Made by a program: the position numbers and the translations under genes. From Melioribacteraceae bacterium (GTDB taxonomy: Bacteria; Bacteroidota; Ignavibacteria; Ignavibacteriales; Melioribacteraceae): DNA of 64,000 nt. The notes beneath the pieces are model-generated. The model was not told the DNA's origin and searched no databases. It saw only the letters and a program-made list of their open reading frames with translations. The DNA lies in NCBI GenBank assembly GCA_021739765.1, contig JAIPBD010000002.1:310001-374000 (forward strand). The letters are read 5' to 3'. This document shows, one piece after another, positions 1 through 8,827 of the stretch; the first letter of the stretch is position 1; each line of letters opens with the position of its first letter.

Positions 1-351
1 TCCCACATCACTGATCACAGTTTTATAAACCATGATTTTTATAGTACTGTTCGTTGAGTTCAGATTGAATGTACCAATATCCGCTCCGTGTTGAGATTCA
101 ACACCCGCGTATGGAGCGCCCGCGACTAAGGATGTAAATTTGGCAACTGTAGTGGAAGTGTTTATTCCCGAAGCGTCAGGGTTCGGTACAATTTCTAATG
201 CCGGATCTGTGCCATTTTCGAATGTCTTCCAAGTCCAGTTGGCTCCGTTGCCACCGGATTCGAAATCAATTGGTCCGACTTGTGAGAAAACAAAATTGCT
301 CACAAATAGGATAAATAATACGGTAAGATTTAACTTTAATTTCTTTTTCAT
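1..351 (-). CDS. secreted protein, N-terminal part (runs off the left edge)
   Basis: A reading frame open for 117 codons from an ATG at 351 to the window edge, preceded by GGAGG four bases before the start. It opens with Lys-rich MKKKLKLN, a hydrophobic stretch and a signal-peptidase site at VFSQ (about residue 23). The mature part contains ANWTWKTFENG and VESQHGADIG and looks like a beta-sandwich carbohydrate-binding domain. From memory, similar domains occur in secreted proteins of marine Bacteroidota glucan loci; I cannot verify this here. It lies downstream of the glucan operon on the same strand, with about 200 bases between, so it may share that function. The C-terminus and any catalytic or sorting domain are outside the window. 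Confidence 0.75.
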   Translation of the reverse strand, partial: MKKKLKLNLTVLFILFVSNFVFSQVGPIDFESGGNGANWTWKTFENGTDPALEIVPNPDASGINTSTTVAKFTSLVAGAPYAGVESQHGADIGTFNLNSTNSTIKIMVYKTVISDVG

Positions 352-550
352 TTTTCCTCCATGGAAAATATTTCATCTTAAATTAGTTTATGAATCCGAT
401 CTTTTACAATCAATTCATCGATCACACTTCTCATTTAATAGAGCGATTGAATCCTACATTTACAGCATCTGAACGTCAGTATTACGACCAGATTTCCAAC
501 TAATACAACTCCTCCTTAAAGCTTTATATTCTTAATTTGTATACTCTCCA

Positions 551-1678
551 TTACTTCTTCGTGGTAAGTAAATAATTCGAAAATGATTCTTTTGGTGTTC
601 GGTTTTCATAAAAAACACCCCAATGCTTTTCAACTTCATTTGGACCGGAGGCTTCACCCCCGCCTTTCCATGGTTCATCGAATGCTTCGAAAAGGAATGA
701 AACTACTTGTTTTTCATTAACCCAATTGTTGAATATTTTTAAAAATTCTTCTTGCGGCTTTAAACCGACCTTTCCCTTTATCAAAGAACCTTGTTCTCCC
801 GGACCCGTTTTTTCGGCGTTATATGTGGTAGCCCAACCGGTTTCTCCAAGTGCCACAAATTTATTTGGATGATTTTTCTTAACATCTTCAAAAAATATTC
901 TATCAGTCCATTCGATAGCATTATCAAGAGTTTGCCCGTTCCATAACGCGTAAGCATGAGTAACGATAAAATCCAATTCCTTGGCCATGTTTTTGCTTCG
1001 CGGTTTGTTCCAGAAATTGTAGTCATCCGCAACAGTTACGGGCACCGGTACATTATTTCTTACCGCGCGTACATATTGAATTTGTCTATTTAAATTCATT
1101 TTATGATATGACCAGTCGACCTGCGCTTCATTTCCCACTGATATCGCGGCAATGATATCTTTGTACTCATTTCCGAGTTCAATCGCATACATCGCGTTTT
1201 TAATATTTAGTATTTTTGTTTCGGGCGATCCGGTTTCCTTTGCCAACCAAACGCCTAACATCATCTTAATCGGTAAATCATTTGTTCTGATAACTTCCAA
1301 AATCCTTCTTGCGTCATCATCAGCGTTATAAATTCTGATCAAATTCCAATGCTCTTTTAAGATGTTCAGATCTTCAAGGATTTCCTCCTTCGAGGGTCCA
1401 ACCACACCCGGTGCTTGTCCTTTTCTATAGCAGCCATAAGAGACTGCGTTGCCAATCCATTCACCATTTAGATAAGGATCAAATTCACGTACAACAAATG
1501 GAGTTTGAACACTTAATGAATCTCCGCTTTCCAGCGTTATTTTTACTTCTTCCATATTCCCTTTACTTTCAATGTGATTGTTTTTTTGATCTTCCATTTT
1601 ACCGCACGAAAATGTGAGGATTAATAAAACTATAAAAAACTGATTCAAATAAAACTTTGTCTTTTGATTGATCGTCAT
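551..1678 (-). CDS. GH17-family beta-1,3-glucanase-like lipoprotein
   Basis: Clan GH-A hydrolase of the GH17 type, 375 residues. The N-terminus is a lipoprotein signal ending LTFSC (Cys25), so the enzyme is membrane-anchored. The GH17 acid/base lies in SVGNEAQ (Glu184) and the nucleophile in LGETGW (Glu279). The family cleaves beta-1,3-glucan or transfers glucosyl units; which applies here is not visible. It is the last gene of the leftward glucan operon, after a GH16 and a GH30 gene. It resembles the cytosolic GH17 at 4724-5614 (shared GQAPG near the N-terminus and the NE and ETGW motifs), suggesting paralogues placed in different compartments. Confidence 0.87.
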   Translation of the reverse strand: MTINQKTKFYLNQFFIVLLILTFSCGKMEDQKNNHIESKGNMEEVKITLESGDSLSVQTPFVVREFDPYLNGEWIGNAVSYGCYRKGQAPGVVGPSKEEILEDLNILKEHWNLIRIYNADDDARRILEVIRTNDLPIKMMLGVWLAKETGSPETKILNIKNAMYAIELGNEYKDIIAAISVGNEAQVDWSYHKMNLNRQIQYVRAVRNNVPVPVTVADDYNFWNKPRSKNMAKELDFIVTHAYALWNGQTLDNAIEWTDRIFFEDVKKNHPNKFVALGETGWATTYNAEKTGPGEQGSLIKGKVGLKPQEEFLKIFNNWVNEKQVVSFLFEAFDEPWKGGGEASGPNEVEKHWGVFYENRTPKESFSNYLLTTKK

Positions 1679-1800
1679 GATATTCTTTTCCTTAATTTAT
1701 ATAATTATTTTTTATTTAATTATAGTTGAAGAGTATCTTTTTTTAATCTTAATCGGGATAATTGTTGACCGATTATTTCGGTTAGTGTGGGTATAAGGTC

Positions 1801-2979
1801 CTATATTTCCCTAACTGCAACATATTCAATCTTCATAAACTGATTATTAATCATCTCACGCCCTTCCTCGCTTACAAACTTTTTGCAGTTTTGGAGCGGC
1901 GTTTCAGAATCATCGAATTGAAGTCCTGCCCATTTTCCACAAAGTGTTATATTAAATATCATTTTCATATTTACAAATGAGCATGAAGTACTTTCCGAGC
2001 AAGTTGAACATTGCCAATCTTGGTGAAGTTCATCATCACATTCGGCATCAGTTTCCCTTAACAAGACTTCATTTTTTAAGTATTTTTTATCCCAGATTGT
2101 GTAATCCGGGTTATCGCTCAACGGACCGCCATCATATCGAACGTTAGCAAAATTCGGCCAATAGTAAAATTGAATTGAGGACTTTGCCAAAATGCAAACA
2201 AATGTTCCTTCCGGGGAATCAACTTCGTACGGTGCTCCGCTGCAGCCGGCATTGGGATCGCCATCCTTTGCATTGGCGCAATTTATGATTTCACCATCAC
2301 CGTTCCATTCGGAGTCGCACATCGAAGGACAAGCGTGAATTGTATTATGAATTAACTTCTGCCCGTTAATATTTTCGATAATATCAATCTCCCCGGCTCC
2401 CGGCCAATCTGTTGAGTTTACTTGGCTCGACGTGTTGTAAAATTCTCCGACACCGGAAAAAAGGTCTAAGTCTGAATCTTCCATTAAGATGTTCTCTGCT
2501 TCATAAAGCCACTCAGCTTCCCGACCTCCATTCAACCACCAGGCAGGCCAAACAGAATTTCCGGAAGGCAATTTTCCTTTAAACACAAACATTATCTTGT
2601 GTTCATCCGAATAGAGATTATAGTATGACTTTGACGTTAATCGAAACGAATCAAAATTTGAGTCAGCTTCCCTTTTTTTTATGTAAAGAAATAGTCCCTC
2701 TTCGTTATTTAATTGTATAAGATCTTTATTCTCCCAGCGGACTCTATCATAAACAACATCTCCTTCTGTCGGATCGTTATGGGGATAAGTCGTGAAAAAA
2801 TGTTCCTTCACATCATCCATCGAGTAATTATTCATTTCAAAATCGAGGACGAAATTGCTGTTTTCAAACGATTTTTCCTGAGCAAAGGAGATTATGTTTG
2901 TTGATTGCAATACTACAATTAATAGTATCAATATATTATACTTTGTTATTATAGAATCAATCTTATAGAATAATTTCAT
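1801..2979 (-). CDS. GH16 endo-beta-1,3(4)-glucanase, cysteine-rich type
   Basis: Secreted GH16 enzyme of 392 residues with a signal peptide ending near SFAQ (residue 34) and no lipobox or T9SS tail. The GH16 active-site signature GEIDIIE gives nucleophile Glu197, Asp199 and acid/base Glu202; WPAWWLNG (about 144-151) is the conserved substrate-cleft segment before it. The mature protein has about eleven cysteines, clustered after the active site, which is unusual for bacterial laminarinases and more like the fungal Lam16A type with disulfide-bonded loops. It sits between GH30 and GH17 genes, so a glucan substrate is likely. The second GH16 of this operon (8828-9640) belongs to the ordinary bacterial type. 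Confidence 0.88.
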   Translation of the reverse strand: MKLFYKIDSIITKYNILILLIVVLQSTNIISFAQEKSFENSNFVLDFEMNNYSMDDVKEHFFTTYPHNDPTEGDVVYDRVRWENKDLIQLNNEEGLFLYIKKREADSNFDSFRLTSKSYYNLYSDEHKIMFVFKGKLPSGNSVWPAWWLNGGREAEWLYEAENILMEDSDLDLFSGVGEFYNTSSQVNSTDWPGAGEIDIIENINGQKLIHNTIHACPSMCDSEWNGDGEIINCANAKDGDPNAGCSGAPYEVDSPEGTFVCILAKSSIQFYYWPNFANVRYDGGPLSDNPDYTIWDKKYLKNEVLLRETDAECDDELHQDWQCSTCSESTSCSFVNMKMIFNITLCGKWAGLQFDDSETPLQNCKKFVSEEGREMINNQFMKIEYVAVREI

Positions 2980-3001
2980 TCTTATTCGCCTTTAATCTTG
3001 T

Positions 3002-4684
3002 TTATAATTGTACGCGAACGGTTTGGACCGAGTTCGCTTCAATCATTACTTTTGCAAATTTTTCCCCAATCTGGAGGTTATACTCGATTGGTTCTTTCGT
3101 GGTATTTAGCAGCTGAACGCTCAAAATATTGTTTTCGTTAATAGTTGAACACGCATGCAATGCATCCGAATCTAATCCACTCAATGTTTTATCTGTTTGA
3201 AGTGCTTTATCCCCCGGACGGATAGTTTTGCTGAATTGTGCCAACACATCAAAAATAGGAGTGTAATAAACTTCTTTGGTTTCTGTATCAATCATAATCG
3301 GAGCACCGCAAAAATTACCCACATGATTTGGTCCACCATTCTTATCAAGTACAATATTCCAATCAACCCAACCGGTAACCCAATTATTTAAGCTCACAAT
3401 TATGTTTCTCGCGTATCTGTGCACAGGTGTGTAAATAGGATGATCTTCAATTTTTACACCAGGCCATGTGGCGGTATATGCCCAATCCGTCGCGTTATGA
3501 TTCCACCAAAAAGCATCATTTTTGAACCAATCTTTTTCCTGATATTTTTCAGGATCGGTTATGCCTTGAGGAGCCGGCTTGCCCAAATCATCAATACATC
3601 CCTCAGTATGAATTATTTTATACTGTGGAAATTTATTATTAACTCGATTAAATACATCTTCATAAACTTTAAACGTACTCTCATACCAATGAACTGCAAC
3701 CCCATAAACAAAAGGAGCTGTTTCGGGATCACCGAATATTACGTCAGTCCATTCTTCAATTCCATCTCTGTTTTGATCGTAAATCAACAAATTTACATCG
3801 GCTTGATTATTGGATTCGAGTGTTGGACCAAGGTGACTTTTAATAAATTCATTTTGCGATTCGGGTGAAAAATGCATGCTTTCCCACTGACCATTGTTGC
3901 CGTGCGGTTCGTTTACGGGAGTCAAGCCCCAAATATCCACACCTTCGTTTTTATAGGCGTCGATATATTTGGAAATGTAATCCGCATAAACTCCAACATA
4001 TTCCGGCTTCAATGAACCACCTGTTCCCTGGTAGTTGTTCTCGGGCGCTCCTTTTATATACCAATCTTCAATATCTTTCATCCAGGATGGAGCGGTCCAT
4101 GCAGAAGCGATAATCCTAAGTTCATCATCGTTTTGTATTCCCTTAATCTCCATTGCTTCTTTGATCATTGGCAGTAAATCGTACTTGGTATTTTCCAGAT
4201 TAGGATATTTCGATTTATCGAATCCTTCCTTATCCGGATTTATTGAAAAAGATTTTAATTCAGTATCACCGGCTTTATCAACGTATGAATAACGCCCATC
4301 CACGCAAAAATCGCATGCACCAATGTGAGTTCTAGTTAAGGTAAAGTTTGCTCCCTTTTCGCTAAAAATATTCTCCATCACTTTTCTTCGTTCGGATTCT
4401 TTGAGATGAGCCAGTACAAACGCGGAGGATTCAGTGAAAGAGGTTCCGATTCCATCAATAGTTTGTTTGATTTTTGCGGGATCAACCTTGATGATATTCC
4501 CTTGCGGCTTGCCTCCTACAAATTCGACGTTCTCTTGAGGAGATATTTTCGCACCGGATTCTGATGTTGAAAGAATCTCTAATGTTGATTCCAACTCAAC
4601 AACTTCATGATCGTTGTTTTTGTTACAAGCGTTCAATATAAATATTCCCAGAATAGTTAGAATTAATGACTTCAAATATTTCAT
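3002..4684 (-). CDS. GH30-family glucanase/glucosidase lipoprotein
   Basis: GH30 enzyme of about 560 residues. The start at 4684 is preferred over an in-frame ATG at 4702 because AAAAGG lies eight bases before it. The lipobox is LNAC (Cys20). GIGTSFTES, SAWTAPSWMKD and TPVNEPHG mark the TIM barrel; the acid/base is Glu259 in NEP and the nucleophile Glu361 in HTEG. A beta-sandwich follows at the C-terminus. GH30 subfamilies include beta-1,6-glucanases, glucosidases and glucosylceramidases; next to GH16 and GH17, removal of beta-1,6 branches from laminarin-like glucan is the best guess. About 40 bases separate it from the cytosolic GH17 gene upstream. Confidence 0.88.
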   Translation of the reverse strand: MKYLKSLILTILGIFILNACNKNNDHEVVELESTLEILSTSESGAKISPQENVEFVGGKPQGNIIKVDPAKIKQTIDGIGTSFTESSAFVLAHLKESERRKVMENIFSEKGANFTLTRTHIGACDFCVDGRYSYVDKAGDTELKSFSINPDKEGFDKSKYPNLENTKYDLLPMIKEAMEIKGIQNDDELRIIASAWTAPSWMKDIEDWYIKGAPENNYQGTGGSLKPEYVGVYADYISKYIDAYKNEGVDIWGLTPVNEPHGNNGQWESMHFSPESQNEFIKSHLGPTLESNNQADVNLLIYDQNRDGIEEWTDVIFGDPETAPFVYGVAVHWYESTFKVYEDVFNRVNNKFPQYKIIHTEGCIDDLGKPAPQGITDPEKYQEKDWFKNDAFWWNHNATDWAYTATWPGVKIEDHPIYTPVHRYARNIIVSLNNWVTGWVDWNIVLDKNGGPNHVGNFCGAPIMIDTETKEVYYTPIFDVLAQFSKTIRPGDKALQTDKTLSGLDSDALHACSTINENNILSVQLLNTTKEPIEYNLQIGEKFAKVMIEANSVQTVRVQL

Positions 4685-4723
4685 AAAATTTACCTTTTTC
4701 ATTTTATAAGAGCAAAATCTATA

Positions 4724-5614
4724 TCAAGTATATTTAAGATTTCCGTCTTTGTCCCAGAGTCCCCAATATGCCCCGACATCTCCCTCAGCAGCAATTTTCC
4801 ATGTTTCATCAAAACTTGAGAAGTAGAATATTTCCACACCTTCAGCTGCCGCCCAACGATAAGCATCGATAAAATATTTAAGAGCGTTTTCGAAGGATGG
4901 TACAGAACCCTTCACATTGCTTCCACGATTCGGCCAACCGGTTTCAGAGATAATAACTTTTTTCCCTTTACCGGCATGCGCAGCTCGTCGATACATTTCT
5001 TTCATATATAAATGCGCGTGCTCGATTGGATATCCTTCCCAGAAAGGATAACAATTCGTCAATATTATATCGCAGGCATCCGCGATATTCGGGTGTACAT
5101 TAAATTCATAATACGCGTCAACATAAGCTACCGGAATGCTCGGGAATTCTTCTTTAACTCTTTCCATCAAAGCGATAATTTCATCTTCATGCAAATCGCC
5201 GCGTAAAAGTACTTCATTTCCCACAGCCAGTATGTTCGCGTAACCTTTTGACGCAACCTCCATTAATCCTTCTATCTCTTTTTCATTCTTTTCTTTGTCA
5301 TGCCCAATCCATGCACCAACCATAGATTTCAAACCATTTTCATAAGCAATTTGAGGAATTAATTCATTTCCTTCCGTGCAAGAAAAAGTACGCAGCCATT
5401 TAACATAAGGTTTTATGATGCCAATTCGTTTTCTGATCATTTCCGGGTCCAGCTGCGAACCGGGTGCTTGTCCTTCGAAATACGCGCTATACGCAATACC
5501 GTGAATTCCATTTTCTAAAATCTCACGAAAGATTTTCACCAAATCTTCTCTCGAAAGAGTATTTAAATCTAAACCAGATAAGTTTGTAAGAACCCGTGCT
5601 CTGCTATGACTCAT
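4724..5614 (-). CDS. GH17-family glycosidase, probably cytoplasmic
   Basis: A 296-residue GH17-type TIM barrel with no signal peptide. The acid/base is Glu134 in AVGNEVL and the nucleophile Glu224 in SETGWP. The start codon lies two bases after the stop of the universal stress protein gene, so translation is probably coupled. An intracellular GH17 beside a GPH symporter suggests that glucan oligosaccharides are imported intact and cut inside, by hydrolysis or transfer. Shared motifs with the lipoprotein GH17 at 551-1678 suggest paralogy. Substrate and product size cannot be read from the sequence. Confidence 0.85.
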   Translation of the reverse strand: MSHSRARVLTNLSGLDLNTLSREDLVKIFREILENGIHGIAYSAYFEGQAPGSQLDPEMIRKRIGIIKPYVKWLRTFSCTEGNELIPQIAYENGLKSMVGAWIGHDKEKNEKEIEGLMEVASKGYANILAVGNEVLLRGDLHEDEIIALMERVKEEFPSIPVAYVDAYYEFNVHPNIADACDIILTNCYPFWEGYPIEHAHLYMKEMYRRAAHAGKGKKVIISETGWPNRGSNVKGSVPSFENALKYFIDAYRWAAAEGVEIFYFSSFDETWKIAAEGDVGAYWGLWDKDGNLKYT

Positions 5615-5616
5615 TT

Positions 5617-6123
5617 CTATTCTCCATTTAATACTTTTTGATCAACATTATGAACAACTAATACCGGTAATTCTGTCCGGTGCAATACTCTACGAACTGT
5701 ATCACCCATTGTCGCATCATCAAGAGACGACCGGCCTTGAACACCCATTACGATAATATCGCATTTTCTTTTTCTCGCTACATTTAACAACGTCTTAACG
5801 GGATTTCCAACTTCGACCACAATATCTTCAGATTTAACCGCTTCAGTTCCAAATTCATCTTCCAGTTGTTTCAATATTGCATCTTTGGTTTCATTAACGT
5901 GATCCTTCACAATTTTCAATCTACTTTGCACACCTCCAAGTCGATCTATCCCGACGTCGAAGATCAACAGGTCAAGTAAATCATCTTGCAGAACATGAAC
6001 CAAAGTTAACTTCGCGTTAAACTGGTTCGCAATTGCCCGTGCATGTGAGAAGACTATACCGCTATCGGTAGATAAGTCTGTTGCAAACAAAACATGTTTA
6101 AAAGTTATTACCGGAATCGCCAT
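5617..6123 (-). CDS. universal stress protein (UspA family)
   Basis: A 168-residue single-domain Usp. The ATP-binding signature G-x2-G-x9-G is present as Gly127, Gly130 and Gly140, followed by Asp-Thr instead of the usual Ser/Thr. The N-terminus FKHVLFATDLS is typical. AGGAGAAACGA precedes the ATG. It is a cytosolic nucleotide-binding protein of unknown specific role. Its place inside a glucan operon, with its stop two bases from the GH17 start, is unusual. Confidence 0.9.
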   Translation of the reverse strand: MAIPVITFKHVLFATDLSTDSGIVFSHARAIANQFNAKLTLVHVLQDDLLDLLIFDVGIDRLGGVQSRLKIVKDHVNETKDAILKQLEDEFGTEAVKSEDIVVEVGNPVKTLLNVARKRKCDIIVMGVQGRSSLDDATMGDTVRRVLHRTELPVLVVHNVDQKVLNGE

Positions 6124-6181
6124 TCGTTTCTCCTAATATTTAATTTTTATCTGTTATAATTTATTATTTCAATCTTATCAA

Positions 6182-7210
6182 TTACATCAGAATATACTTA
6201 TCGGGAATACCATCATACCCCCAAGCTCTAAGCTGGCGTGACCATCCTCCAAGATTGTCAATGGTAACTTTGATTAATTTCATCTCGTAATTTTCTTTAA
6301 CTTCTTCACCTAAGAAAATTTTGTCAATAACTTTTTCTACGGCTATTTCACCCCATCGAAAAGTTGGCTGACCTAAAAAGGCGTTTACTATTCCTTTTTC
6401 AATATATGGCAGTTGAACCGGCAGAGCATCAACGGCTACAATTTTGTATTTGCCCGGTTCCAGTTTATTAAGAAGATAATCACTGAAAAACGGCCAGCCG
6501 CCAACCATAGCCCATCCATCGAGATCCGGATGTTCCGCGTTTACTCTCAGCACTTCGGCTGAAGCTGTCTCTGCTGTTTCTCCATGATAAACTACTTCAA
6601 CTATTTCAATATCAGGATAATTTTTTGCTTCGGCGAGTACACCGATCATCCTTTTCTTAATATTCGGGGCATTTAAACTTCCGCCAAGAACGGCGATTTT
6701 GCCTTTTCCATTTAGCAAAGCAGCCAGCTCTGTAAATACAGTCCTACCCATTTTTTCGTCATTAGGCCCGTAAAAGGAAAATCGTTTTGAATCCGGCGCG
6801 TCACTATCAAAAGTCATAACAGGAATACCACTGGCGACAGCATCGTTAATCGCTTTTGTTAAAGTATCGGTATCAGAGCATGAAACGATAATCGCGTCAG
6901 TTCCATCTTGAACGGCATTAATTATTCTTTCAGCTTGCTCAACCGGATTTTCCTCAAGCGGAGTTCTCCAGCTGATACTAAGATCCAATAAGCTGTGCTT
7001 ATCCGTTAAATCTTTAGCGGCAGCTTCCGCACCAATTTTTGCCGAAAGGAAGACAGGATTATTCGAACTTTTCGCAACCATTGTGATATTTACTTGTTTC
7101 ACATTCTCGGGCTTTTTCCCAACATATTCATCGGTAATATCCTGACATCCGTTAAATATGAATACACTTAACATCAACGCAAATAAGTAGTTTTTAATAT
7201 TCAGTTTCAT
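6182..7210 (-). CDS. periplasmic sugar-binding lipoprotein (RbsB/LacI-like fold)
   Basis: Substrate-binding protein of the Peripla_BP_4 type, about 342 residues. The start at 7210 is chosen over 7243 because GAGAAGGA lies about nine bases before it and the signal then begins MKLNIKN, ending in lipobox FNGC (Cys22). Family features are VSCSDTDTLTKAI, the DSDAPDS hinge segment and GWAMVGGWP near the ligand cleft. Such proteins normally serve ABC importers, but no permease or ATPase gene is nearby: the neighbours are a GPH symporter (23 codons' distance or less) and Usp. It may be an orphan receptor, feed an importer encoded elsewhere, or present sugar to a sensor. Confidence 0.87.
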   Translation of the reverse strand: MKLNIKNYLFALMLSVFIFNGCQDITDEYVGKKPENVKQVNITMVAKSSNNPVFLSAKIGAEAAAKDLTDKHSLLDLSISWRTPLEENPVEQAERIINAVQDGTDAIIVSCSDTDTLTKAINDAVASGIPVMTFDSDAPDSKRFSFYGPNDEKMGRTVFTELAALLNGKGKIAVLGGSLNAPNIKKRMIGVLAEAKNYPDIEIVEVVYHGETAETASAEVLRVNAEHPDLDGWAMVGGWPFFSDYLLNKLEPGKYKIVAVDALPVQLPYIEKGIVNAFLGQPTFRWGEIAVEKVIDKIFLGEEVKENYEMKLIKVTIDNLGGWSRQLRAWGYDGIPDKYILM

Positions 7211-7266
7211 TTTTTGTTTCCTTCTCTCAATTATTAATTTCACACAGAGTAAAATTAAATAAATAT

Positions 7267-8730
7267 TTACGCAGTAACCTTACTCGCTCTTGCTGCAGCG
7301 TGTCTCAACTCTAATTCATCACGTATTTCCATCGATCGTTCTTCCGTGATCTTAAATTTCCAAACCGCATAAATTGAAATACCTGCGCACACTGCGGGAA
7401 TTAACACATCAAACATTTTCATCATTTCGAATGTTGCAGCAGATTGCGCTCCGCCTAAGTCAACCTCAAATCCGGTAATATTAAGAAGATATCCAGATAA
7501 TCCAAATGCCAATGCCATTCCTAATTTAACCATCCACCAGTAAATTGAACCAAACATTCCTTCCCGTCTCTCACCTGTTTCGAGTTCATCCAAATCGCAA
7601 ACGTCAGCTATCATCGATCCCATAAGTGTGAAGAGTCCTCCCATCCCTACAGCCATTAATGGCGCGGGTAATAAGACTTTCCAGGGTAATAACGGATCGT
7701 AGCAAAACCATTTTAATAAACTTCCGACCAATGTAACTGCAGTTGCCAGAACGAATGTTCTTCTTTTTCCTAATTTTGAAGATATCCATGTAACCAACGC
7801 GATTGAACCGAGGGTAGCGGCAGTATTAATTGTGCCGAATAATCCCATGTATCTCGCACCTAAATCTGTATCACCGCCACAAACATAAAATATTGTTATG
7901 TATGAGGAGAAAGCACCTACAAGCATAATTCCGTTAAAAAGGAAAAATGTACCAACGCATAACTTTAAGAATTCGACACGTTTTAATGTTATTACCAACC
8001 CTTTAACAAACATTGCGATATTCTCTTTTATTCCCGCGAGTACGCTTTTCTTCGCCCCTTTTTCAACATCCGGCGGCACATAACTTTCGCGGCAGAAAAT
8101 TGCGGGCATAATTCCAAGAACGGCTACAAAAACACCAATTATAATGGCGAGTGTTCGAGCCCCTTCAACAGAGTTTGAAAATAATCTGTCATTTTCCATT
8201 ATCGCATAAAACCAGGGAAGAGAAATCCAGGCAAACTGACCCATGAAGTTCATCACCGCCATAAGACGGGTTCGTTCATGATAATCCGAAGTTAATTCAT
8301 AACCCAAAGCTACCCAGGGAGTAGCAAAGACGGTATAAAACATATAAAATACGATTGATCCGACGAGGAAGAACCAGAAATAAAACATTTCGCTGTGACC
8401 GGCAGGAAGCTGCCACATGAGTGCGAAAATTGTTCCTACTCCAATTGCTCCAATAAATATGTATGGTCTTCGCCTTCCAAATCGAGATCGGGTTTTGTCC
8501 GAAATATATCCCATAATCGGATCAGTAAGAGCATCCGTGAATCTTGGAATGGCCTGTAATGTCCCAACCAATGCTGGATTAATACCTAACCCGACATTTA
8601 ACACAATTGACATAAACCCGATGGCTCCACCCAAAAGGTTATTTACAATTGATCCAAGTCCGTAAGAGAACATTTGACCATTTGAGAGTTTTTTCTTCGA
8701 CGGGGTTTCATGGTTTGCTTTTGAACTCAA
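7267..8730 (-). CDS. GPH-family sugar:cation symporter (MFS)
   Basis: A 487-residue inner-membrane transporter of the glycoside-pentoside-hexuronide family (MFS_2), with about twelve hydrophobic segments. The family hallmark region is present: DALTDPIMGYISDKTRSRFG followed by RRRPY in the first half, and GMFGSIYWWMVKLG in the second. The start is a TTG directly after AGGGAGGAG; the nearest in-frame ATG is 19 codons on and would cut into the first conserved region. It would import glucan oligosaccharides or glucose with Na+ or H+. Its place between laminarinase and sugar-binding genes supports that; the exact substrate is inference. Confidence 0.9.
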   Translation of the reverse strand: MSSKANHETPSKKKLSNGQMFSYGLGSIVNNLLGGAIGFMSIVLNVGLGINPALVGTLQAIPRFTDALTDPIMGYISDKTRSRFGRRRPYIFIGAIGVGTIFALMWQLPAGHSEMFYFWFFLVGSIVFYMFYTVFATPWVALGYELTSDYHERTRLMAVMNFMGQFAWISLPWFYAIMENDRLFSNSVEGARTLAIIIGVFVAVLGIMPAIFCRESYVPPDVEKGAKKSVLAGIKENIAMFVKGLVITLKRVEFLKLCVGTFFLFNGIMLVGAFSSYITIFYVCGGDTDLGARYMGLFGTINTAATLGSIALVTWISSKLGKRRTFVLATAVTLVGSLLKWFCYDPLLPWKVLLPAPLMAVGMGGLFTLMGSMIADVCDLDELETGERREGMFGSIYWWMVKLGMALAFGLSGYLLNITGFEVDLGGAQSAATFEMMKMFDVLIPAVCAGISIYAVWKFKITEERSMEIRDELELRHAAARASKVTA

Positions 8731-8827
8731 TGACTCCTCCCTGATATTTTTTGAACGACTTCCCGTTAAAAAGGGCTTTTTTATTGACGCTTATGCGATA
8801 AATTTTTACTTGATCAGTCTATAATTT

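Noticed and set aside
140-472. Open frame on the plus strand, 110 codons
   Set aside because: It runs antisense to the secreted protein that starts at 351, has no ribosome-binding site and a low-complexity translation.
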